Below are positions 52,886 through 61,548 of a DNA stretch of 64,000 bases, one piece after another. Source of the DNA: Taeniopygia guttata. Its lineage: Eukaryota; Chordata; Aves; Passeriformes; Estrildidae. The stretch is from positions 55,427,501 through 55,491,500 of the forward strand of contig NC_133027.1 in assembly GCF_048771995.1 (NCBI RefSeq), given 5' to 3'. How positions within the stretch are numbered: the first letter of the stretch is position 1; each line of letters begins with the position of its first letter. Both the position numbers and the translations under genes were made by a program. The notes under the pieces were generated by a model, which was not told where the DNA came from, made no database searches, and saw nothing but the letters and a program-made list of their open reading frames with translations.

Positions 52886-54824
52886 TTACATAGCAGTTAC
52901 TTATTGTAAGCTTCTGTGTATCTTTCAAAAATTGTAATAGACTTATTCTACTGAAGGTATTAAACCATTGTTGTGTATTTACATTGAAATGCACTTAAAA
53001 TCTGGTGAAAACACTGTAATAGCAAGATACTTAAACAAAAAATGTTCTATTTTTACAGCTTGGTAATAGATTAGAGTGTCTGAGGCATTTCATAGCAAAT
53101 AATAAGCAATAGCTTAAATATCCGTTATAGACAAAGTATTGCTTAATTTCTCACATTTAGTCTTTTGTCTTCTTAAAATGTTAGGGGAAATTGAACAGTC
53201 AGATTTGGCAAACTATTGTTATCAGCATATTAACATTAAGTTAAATGCATATCAAAATATTGAAATGCTGCTTTTTAATATAGACATTTTAGGGAGCTAC
53301 CTTATTGAAGTCTTTATTTTTAGTTGTATAAGTAATATAGCATTTGCTTGTCTTTACTGCTTGCATGATGACATGTCATGCTTATTTTAATGTATGCATG
53401 TTTTAAGATATCCCTTTTCTTGTGTGCTATATTAAAATCCAGCCTGGGGTTATCAGGCAAGTATATATGAGCAACAATTCTTTTTAGAACCACTTAATTT
53501 TTGTGAATATGAATTCCTGAATGGTGAAAAGTTGGTAAAATACTATTGTAACTAGAGCAAAATTATTTTGAAACATTTAAAAATAACTTTTCTCAATGTT
53601 TTCTTAAAATTTCTTAAATCTAACTTTTATTATGGTACAGAAGAACATCTAAATCAGGAATAGATACTTGGATTATTTCTTTTTGTTATTCCCCAGCCTA
53701 ATCAAAATGAGGAAGCCAAATGAAATACCAAGCTTCCATTCCAGCCATGGCACAGTCTCTTATTCCTGAATCTGTTTCTATACCAGTAAAATGCTGAAAA
53801 TGTTATTTTCCTATGACTTTGGGCACTTTTAATTCTTAGGTTTTGTCATTTGTAGTTGAAGAAAGCTGTGGAAATACTTTCTTATACAGATTTTGTTAAA
53901 AAATCTTCAGCAAAAATAGTGTTCACTTCTTGAACAGTGCTTTGAGCATGCTATGTGACAGATAAGTAGCAAGTAGTTGTGGAAAATGCTAGAATTTTAA
54001 ATTACACTGGGAATGGGGAGAATTAAAAATTGTACAGTATGATGCACTGAAGACTGTGAACAAAAATTTTAGCATTGTATATTAGTTCTTTCAAGATGTT
54101 TAAATAAAACAGAAAACTTGAATTCCAGTAGAATTTAAAATAGTTTACAAATTACAGAATGCCTTCATGTGGCAGGCAAAGTAATGTATGCTCATCTGAA
54201 AAACATCAGTGCTTACCAGTTACTCTGCATGGTGTGAATGTAAATGTGAAACACTCTTCTGTTTTCTCTTTTTCTTTTTCTTTTTTTTAAATCTCTGTGC
54301 TGAGTGCACACAGTAACACCATGGCTTCAAGATTTAAATATACTCATTAAATTGGAAAAGCTGTAATAATTTACAGCCACTTCCTACTGTAGTGACAGAA
54401 GTTTATGAAGTACTTCCTAATGCATTTTCTAGTGCTGTGTTTGGAAAGTGAGAAATTACACTCTGTGTGGCCAGAATTTTGGTTATTTCCAGCTTACAAA
54501 TTGTGCTTGAAAATCAGGAAGAAAAATTAAAATTTAGTGATGAAGAAATTAACCTGTAAATAAAGTTGGGCAGCAAATATTGTAGGACACCAAAGAGAAT
54601 AGTGGATATGAATGGTAGAATAATGGCCAGTGGTGTTTGCTATTTCCAGCAGTGCTGTAAAGGTAAGAATGATTTGGATTACTGTCTGAATGCAGGGGTG
54701 CTGCAGCTACTCAAGGCAGTAAAGTACATCCTTCCACCTGCCTGTTCTGAAGTTGCATTCCAGCTTTCCTGGGATAATTAATGATTTTAGAACAACTTAT
54801 TTTCTCACACTGTTATGGAAACAT

Positions 54825-55100
54825 CGGTAGCGTCTCGGGCGATAACTTCACAGGGTGCTTTTGCAGCGCAACGCTGTTCCTGTTCTCTCATGGCAGCATG
54901 GCAGCACTTTGGAGAGGCAGGGAGGGTCCGTGAGAGTGGTGCCCGAGGGAAACATCAATGGCCCGTCACTGCTTAAATCACTGCGGGCACTGGGAAGGTG
55001 CTGCTCCAGGGAGAAGACGGACTCCCTTCAGGGAAGGTGATCAGGAGTAGCGTAGGGAGCAGAAAGCAAGTTACATGGGGACTTCTTCTGGCCACGTGTG
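54825..55100. other. GC-richer patch with CpGs inside the L3MBTL3 intron
   Basis: This approximately 275-bp stretch has several CpGs (ATCGGTAGCGTCTCGGGCG at its left end) in an AT-rich intron. Short plus-strand frames are present but no splice-site pair convinces me. It could be an old insertion or an intronic regulatory element. Confidence 0.35.
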
Positions 55101-57579
55101 AGCTTCAGCAGATCTACCTAGTGGCCTGGTCCTTTCCACATGAAATTAACTTTATTCTGTTACAATCTAATGTAATTAATTTGCTCTTGCTCTGTTTCAT
55201 TGCCATAGAGTTCTAGGTAAAACTTGGCAATGTCATAAAATGAGTGAATGTTATGTAAAGAAAAAAAAGACCAAAAAAGGGAATTTCACTATTAAAATAA
55301 TTAAAACTACAAAAGCAAGAAATGCTGGAATTAAGTTTGCCTTTGGATCTTTATTTGGGTTCCCTTGTGTGTATTCATGGTAGTCTTCCCTTAAGTGATC
55401 ACACAGTATTTTACCACAAAATCTTTTGTGCCATTTTCTGTAGATACTGTTAAATTTGCAAGCAACTGGGCAGAGGGTTTCAGGAAGGAAAAGGAATCGT
55501 TTTGTGGCTATTGCAGGTAAATCCCACACAGGAACACTTAGCACTGCACTTTCTGCAGCCTTTCTGCGCAATGCTGAACAACTCACTGGAATCAAATTTT
55601 TGGCAGGTAGCCATTTTTTATTTGTTTGCTAGCTTGGGCTTCCCATGAGATATTAGTGTTTTGTATCTAGAAATATTCTGGCCAAAATAATTTGGAGCCA
55701 GGATTGCCTTGTAGGTCAACTTCTGGATCAATAAGCATCATCTTGGCAGGCCTTGACTTCTGGCTCTGTTGCTGATTTATGTGTCACCTTAAGAAAGTCT
55801 GTTTAGCTGCAATTTCCTACTCAAGTGGAGATAATAAGGCAGACTGAGTTTGCAGTGTAGAGAAATCAGTGGGAAGCCCTCTGGTACTGAGATAATTCTT
55901 GAGCACTTGAAGTGGGATAGGGGGAGGTTTGGAAGAGCCTGAGGAGTGTCTAAGAATAAAGTAGATAAACATTACTGTAGACAGGACTGAGGTATTGGTA
56001 TATACTGGGAAAATGTCAGTCTCTCTTGCTAAAGGGATATGTTTTCTGATGGTACCTTAGCTTTCTGTTCAGCAGTGATGAGAGAATGCTCCTATTATTT
56101 TTATTTTTGGAAGGATATAATTTGATAGCAATTCCTTCCTGCTTGTGCCTGCCCAGATAGGAAAAAAAACCCTTTCTTTATGGATACAAATTTTTCTCTC
56201 TTCTTTGTTACTTCACGATTAGCCTATTGCAGTGTTACTGGAGCATCTTAAAATCAGTCCAAGATTGGTGGAAGTGCTTGCCTTTCTTGCTGACAGCATC
56301 TTTCCAGTGAGAGTGGGTCTGGCCTTGCCCCTTGGTCGCGGTGAGGAATTTAATTTCTGCTGACTGTGATTTAGGGAGCCCTACATACCCTGTGATCCCG
56401 CTTAAGTTTGTCTTTTGCCATACTTGCAGTGTAGCAGTGTGCAGGCAGGATCCTTTCTCATGATTGAAGAAGCAGAATTGGCAGGTGTGGGAACAGCACA
56501 TTTCTCCAATATTCTCTATCCCTAAAAGAGTCAAAATCTTGTGACGAGGCAAGTGTAAGGGATCACGTGCTTACCGAGTGCTTTAAAATAAGCTGGGAGC
56601 AGAGTACTCAGAAGGATGAAGAGCTACCAAAGGGAGGGTTGTTTTCCCTTTTGTAAGTAGCTGAGAAGAGATTTTGTTTCAGGAGTTACTTTACACCGCA
56701 TTGTAACAGTAATTGTTAGAGTGCCTAAAGCTTTTTTAGATACTTGTTCCTTGTTGTGCATTGGGGTTTTTTAAAAAAGAAAATATACAGTCATTCTGCT
56801 TTCAAACCATGTAGAGTAAATAAGACTGGCTTTACTGCTTGAAAAAAGAGTATAAAAATACCAACAGCTGCCTCATTTTTCTGAATGCTATTCAGCCCTT
56901 GCCTGAGGCAGGGGTTCTGTGGATAAAGTAGTATGTGATTGTGCATGTAGAGTGTATCACACACTCAGGGAAGAGAGGTCTGGTTGAATGGACAAGATCC
57001 GGCATTTAATAACTTATTCAACTTAAGTAATATGTTAAAAATAGTTCAGCGTGTAGTTCAGCATGTAGCAGGATGTGGTTGGACAATTCAATGGTGGCAG
57101 ACAATTCCTTCACTTTAAAAAGACTGGAAAATGCCAGGAAAGCTCTTATTTATTTGAGGAGTCCCACTGAAACCACTGTGACTAAACTGTGATTAACACC
57201 AAGAATGATAACTTTCTGCTAGCTGGAGATCAGAGTGTAGTTCTTGTATCATGGCAGTCCCAGGTGTTATTGACAAACTGCTGTGGAATTCTCTGACTTT
57301 AGGCTTAGCTACTTCATAGGCATCAAGAGTATTGAACATTTACTCAATGTACTTGTGTTTTGGATATTAAAAACTTCGCAGATTTCTTCTGAGAATGTTC
57401 ACAATCACTGTTGTGGTGTCAAGATATGTTTTGTTGCTGAAGTTACTGTCAGAATGGAGCAACAATTGTTTTTATTGCAATGAACTCTTTGTCCTTGTCT
57501 TGCCCAGTAGATGGTGGTGTTGGCTGATTTTTCTAATTTATATTAAAGCTGTGCATAAACATATGTAGAGGTTTTGTTC

Positions 57580-57655
57580 TTCTTTTTTTTACCTTTGCAC
57601 TTTGATTGTTCTTCCTTTTTTTTTTTTTTTTGTTTTGTTGTTTTTTTTTTTTGGT
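57580..57655. repeat. T-rich tract
   Basis: Long T runs with few interruptions (TTTTTTTACC, CTTCC, TGTTTTGTTG); low complexity. Confidence 0.8.
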
Positions 57656-59737
57656 CTGTCCTCCCAAATAATGATTTTACCATATATACAACAATAGCAA
57701 TTTTATTCTGATTTGATACCTGTGGGAACCAATGAGATCTTCCCCGTTCTTAAGAGGGCACGAGTAACAGCAAGCACCGATAGTCTGATCTGTGTTGCTC
57801 TGAATTAGTCACATGTAACAGTGGGGACTTAAATTGAAACTAGATTGTATGCATTTGTTCCCAACTGGTTTGAGGTTTTAATACTTAATCTACAATATGA
57901 TAGACATTTTTCATTGTTTGCAATTTTTTTTCATCCCATAGAGAGACAAATGCTCAAGAGTACTTTTATGAAATGTGGAAAAGAGAACTGAAAGCCCTTT
58001 TAGCATTCAATTAGCCCTGCATAAAACCACAGTGTCTTCTAGCCAGCAGGATAAGGCAAAGAACTTCCATTAGAAATGGAAATTCTCTAAACCCACTGGC
58101 GTTATGCTTTGTCATGTTCCCTGGGATTTCCGTGGTTCAACATAGCACATGGTGGGCAAAGAATGACAGGCTGAACAGGAAGATGGAGAACATTTTTGTA
58201 AGAACAGAAGGACCTCCTTGTGCTTAGCACAATAAAATTGAGTTTGAGGAGGTATATAATTCCTTGCTCTATCATATAGCAAGTGAGTAAGTGTTAGGGT
58301 ACTACAGCTATGTAATCCATTGGGTAAGGTGGCTTCAGAAAAAATGGGTACAAACTGACAAGGAGTATGTGGGAATTAAAATATAAAAGGAAGTTTTTCA
58401 AGTAGGAAATTCAGGAATGGACTAGTAACACAAAACCTGTCTTCTTCTGAAACATTTATAAAATACTTTGCGTGATACTATTGCTTGTAGTAGACAAAGG
58501 CTTCATATTAGTGCTTATGGTACTTGTTTCAGTCCTGTGTAAATTTTCAAACAATTTTGACCTTTTGGAAAATGTTTATTGAAAGTAATTGGTCTGAGTA
58601 GAAAAACTTAGCATGTGGATGGACAGAAATGGTTCAGAAAGTATTGATAATGTTTGATTATTATTTATTTAAGCTTTGGCTTCCCTCAGTATGTTCATTA
58701 TCTATTGAATGAATATTAAAATTTTCCTGGGGATAAAAGTAATAGTCATAAAAGCTCAAGTTTTAGTATATCAAGGCATCATTTCCCGAGAATGTGAAAA
58801 TATATCTCAGCTCTGAGTGGAAGGAATCTCTAGTGATGTTTGAGTGGAAGCTATTGTTCTTGATCCTTGTGGAAACTGCAGACAAGGTAGCTGAATAAGT
58901 TCTGTGTTGTGTACTTACCTGTTAGCAGCTGGACTCTTCCTGCCAACTCAGTTACAATATGTTTGCATTAAAAGAATTGCAGTTACTTTAACATGTGTAT
59001 TTTTGCCCTCATTACTTGCCTGTACATGAAAGTTTGGAAATTAAATTTCCTATCCAGATGCTATATTTATTCCTGTTTATCTTCATGTGAATTTGTTCAG
59101 CCAAGCTGTTGAGGTTTCTTTCTGTTCTCTGTTGCTGTCTGATCTTTTAAGACCATTGGCTTCATAGCATGGGACAGAGAATCACCTTAAGAGATTACTT
59201 ATAATTTGCCAACAGGCATTTGACAAAAGTCAAGTGGATTGAATTTATACACAATAAGCCTAAAAATTTCTTCTCTTTAAAACATTGAAGTGACACAAAT
59301 CAGTCTTTTTTGTGAGTTTATTTGTTAAATGCTTGTTTATAGCCTTTGTTTGCGTCAAGGGGAGTTTCACCGTTTGATGCAATGAAGGCAGATTGAAGGG
59401 AAATCCTTTTATCCAATGCAAATTTCTATATTTACTTAAGGAGTTTTGTGACTTGAAAACAAGTTTTTATTTCTCAGAAAGCTACGGATCTATCCTTAGA
59501 AGCTGGCTCAATGGCTCTGTCACCTGCTGTGACATTTCAAACTGTCAAGACACCTAGGGAAGTGCCTTTACTGTATTTTGGCTTGGAGGAAATATTATGA
59601 TGAAAACTTTACTTTTAGGTTTTCTGTTGCCTACACTCTGTAGCGATGACCGGTCCGCTCCGACTGCGTCGGGGACTTCGGGCACGCTATGATGGTAATA
59701 AAGAGAGTCTTCCACCAGGCGGGGTCTCTCAGGCGGC

Positions 59738-59743
59738 TTTATT
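59738..59743 (-). terminator. Retroviral polyadenylation signal AATAAA
   Basis: The minus strand reads TCGGAATAAAGCCGCC, about 100 bp downstream of the TATA-like box, the usual spacing for a short R region. Confidence 0.75.
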
Positions 59744-59839
59744 CCGAGGGTTTATCGAGGGAAGGCGAGGAGGGTGAAGGGAAGCAACCACTCAGAGGGC
59801 GAGCCAGCTCTGAGAGCCCCGAACCAGGGCGGGGCAGGG

Positions 59840-59846
59840 TTTATAA
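59840..59846 (-). promoter_or_regulatory. LTR TATA box candidate
   Basis: The minus strand reads GTTATAAACCCTGCCCCGCC. The TTATAAA is the only good TATA match in the LTR and lies about 100 bp upstream of the AATAAA signal. Confidence 0.7.
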
Positions 59847-60090
59847 CTGTAACAGGGAAGGAGGGTCAAGGGGTAGAGCATCCAACCGGGTGAGGGTATG
59901 AGGGTGGAGTCAACGGAGAGTGACATGGCAACGGCCAACTGGGATGGAGGGAAGGAGTGGTTTCGGGGGAGGAACCAATGGGGGTACAAAGAACTTAGAA
60001 CTTTCCAGAACAAAGGGAAGGAGTACAAAATGATTGACATAAACTGGGGGAAGGGAGAACAGATAACAGACAACTTGGGAGGCGGGAAAG

Positions 60091-61452
60091 CTACACATCT
60101 GTGGCCTCCCATGGCAATGCAGGGAGGTCACTAGCCACACCCCCTCCCACATCTCCCCCGTCTTTATTAACTAAATAAGCGGAACCGAAAGTCTTAACTA
60201 AATATTGTTTAAAGATGGCTAAAGCGATGAAAATAAGGAAAATAATAACTAAAATCCAGATAAGTCCTTTAACGATGGGGGCTGCCCATCCGGGGATGCC
60301 CCACTGCGAGAATGTCTTGTCTATAGGGTCAGCAGCCGATGGGTTCTCAGTCTTTAAGTCTTTTACTTGCTCTTTTATCTGTTGGATGTGGGCCTGGATG
60401 GATTTGCTTCTCGATGACAGATTGAAGCAGCATAGCCCGTCAAAGTCCTCGCAGCTGTGGCCATGGGCTAAGAGTAAAAAGTCTATGGCAGCCCGATTTT
60501 GCAGGGTTGCGTGCCTGGTGGTCTGTTCGTCCGCCAGGAGGTCTGAGAGGGCGGCCGACGTAGCGTTGGCATTCTTGTTTACCCAGCACTCCAGGTGAGA
60601 AAGCTCACCAAGGGCTTTTGCTGCTGCGTACCATGGAAGGAATATGGACGCAGCGATTCTCTTTGTCTTGCCCCAATTGTACAACTGTGAATCACAATTT
60701 GAGTCGAATTGGTCGTATGAACGTTTCTTGCGAGCCAATTGTTTTTCCTTCCTCCATTCTAATATCTGGGTTTTATTTGGAGTGAGAGTCGCAAGCTTGC
60801 CAAGGCTACATGGTCCTCCCTGGAGCCGAGATGGAATGCCTGACCATACTCTGTCTCCACAGATAAGAAACATCCCCTTGGGCAACACCTTAGGACGTGT
60901 GGAAGAAACCGAAACTACCTGGCTGGTGTAATTGCACCAGGTTTGGCTATTATATTTTTTGCTTAAAGGTGTTACATCCTTTCTGTATGTATTCTTGGCC
61001 AAGTCAAGTCCATGCCAATTCTGACTTGGCCTTCTATAGTAAAATTTTACGCAGTATTCTGCGTGAGAGGACCCCAGCAGGTCCAATTCTTGGGGTTCCT
61101 CTTTACTGTTTGATAGAATTTTTGTCCACTCGTCCCAAGTGTCAACCGGGTTAGGTCTCTTACCCGTGGTTCGGAGTAGGTCGGAGTTGAACACTGGCCA
61201 ATCATCGGCAACCAGGGGAACCCCCACCAGGCATGTGGACAAGGGGTTGTCCACACTGCCCATGGCCAAACATAGATTGTCCTGCTGCAAGGACTTGGCA
61301 AGCGTGACCCACACGTTCTCTTTCGGCTGCTGAACAATCCAGCCGTCCGCCGCTTGTAGCCACAGGATGACAAAGGCCACGGCGACGGCCAGCTGGGTGC
61401 AGTGGGGCGATTCCTGATGTTTCTCCCGGATTGGTGACTTGTGGGCAGCCAT
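60091..61452 (-). CDS. env: Retroviral envelope glycoprotein, open reading frame, alpharetrovirus-like TM
   Basis: The 453-codon frame is complete. Residues 20-37 are a hydrophobic signal peptide. A short surface part follows, ending at a basic cleavage motif RKKR (241-244). The transmembrane part has a loop between C253 and C289 enclosing a hydrophobic segment (IAASIFLPWYAAAKALG, 266-282), which fits an internal fusion peptide. Next come an LQNRAAIDFLLLAHG segment (317-331, immunosuppressive-domain region), a CX6CC motif (C334, C341, C342), a membrane anchor (about 391-415) and a cytoplasmic tail. N-glycosylation motifs are at N174, N226, N296 and N344. The internal fusion loop and the ISD region resemble avian alpharetroviral Env. 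The surface part, about 205 residues, is short for that group. The likely splice acceptor for env mRNA is just upstream. Codons 438-453 lie inside the LTR. Whether it is expressed or functional cannot be told from sequence. Confidence 0.92.
   Translation of the reverse strand: MAAHKSPIREKHQESPHCTQLAVAVAFVILWLQAADGWIVQQPKENVWVTLAKSLQQDNLCLAMGSVDNPLSTCLVGVPLVADDWPVFNSDLLRTTGKRPNPVDTWDEWTKILSNSKEEPQELDLLGSSHAEYCVKFYYRRPSQNWHGLDLAKNTYRKDVTPLSKKYNSQTWCNYTSQVVSVSSTRPKVLPKGMFLICGDRVWSGIPSRLQGGPCSLGKLATLTPNKTQILEWRKEKQLARKKRSYDQFDSNCDSQLYNWGKTKRIAASIFLPWYAAAKALGELSHLECWVNKNANATSAALSDLLADEQTTRHATLQNRAAIDFLLLAHGHSCEDFDGLCCFNLSSRSKSIQAHIQQIKEQVKDLKTENPSAADPIDKTFSQWGIPGWAAPIVKGLIWILVIIFLIFIALAIFKQYLVKTFGSAYLVNKDGGDVGGGVASDLPALPWEATDV
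60140..60164 (-). other. Polypurine tract
   Basis: The minus strand runs AAAGACGGGGGAGATG, then TGGGAGGGGG, directly abutting the LTR's TGTGGC. The final nine bases are all purine. Plus-strand DNA synthesis would be primed here. The tract is also coding, reading as DGGDVGGG within the Env tail. Confidence 0.8.
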
Positions 61453-61459
61453 CCTTATT

Positions 61460-61480
61460 CTAACAACGCAAGAGAAAAAC
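61460..61480 (-). promoter_or_regulatory. Candidate env splice acceptor
   Basis: The minus strand reads TTTTTCTCTTGCGTTGTTAG, a pyrimidine tract ending in AG at 61460-61461, seven bases before the env ATG. It is well placed to generate a spliced env mRNA from a donor outside the window. Confidence 0.55.
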
Positions 61481-61548
61481 GTAAATAACAGAAGAGGTTT
61501 GGTTCCCTCCCCTCTCAGCTCCCCCTTTTAGGTTAAAAAGTAAACAAT

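Larger units (their letters stand above)
49648..59638 (+). other. L3MBTL3: L3MBTL3 intron following the first coding exon
   Basis: About 10 kb of intronic DNA before the retroviral insertion. It includes a degraded CR1 (about 50556-51880), a TTTA microsatellite, a small tandem duplication (52833-52885), a GC-richer patch (54825-55100) and T-rich tracts (57580-57655). I looked for the next L3MBTL3 exon and did not find it, so the intron probably continues beyond the window. Confidence 0.65.
59639..60139 (-). repeat. Retroviral 3' LTR (501 bp)
   Basis: On the minus strand the LTR begins TGTGGC (60139) and ends GCTACA (59639), forming imperfect terminal inverted repeats with TG...CA ends. It is preceded by a polypurine tract. 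A TATA-like TTATAAA lies at 59840-59846, and AATAAA at 59738-59743 with GC-rich sequence downstream. This places the start of R at roughly 59815, the end of R near 59720, and U5 at about 59639-59720; these inner boundaries are estimates. The U3 start also encodes the last 16 residues of Env. Confidence 0.85.
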
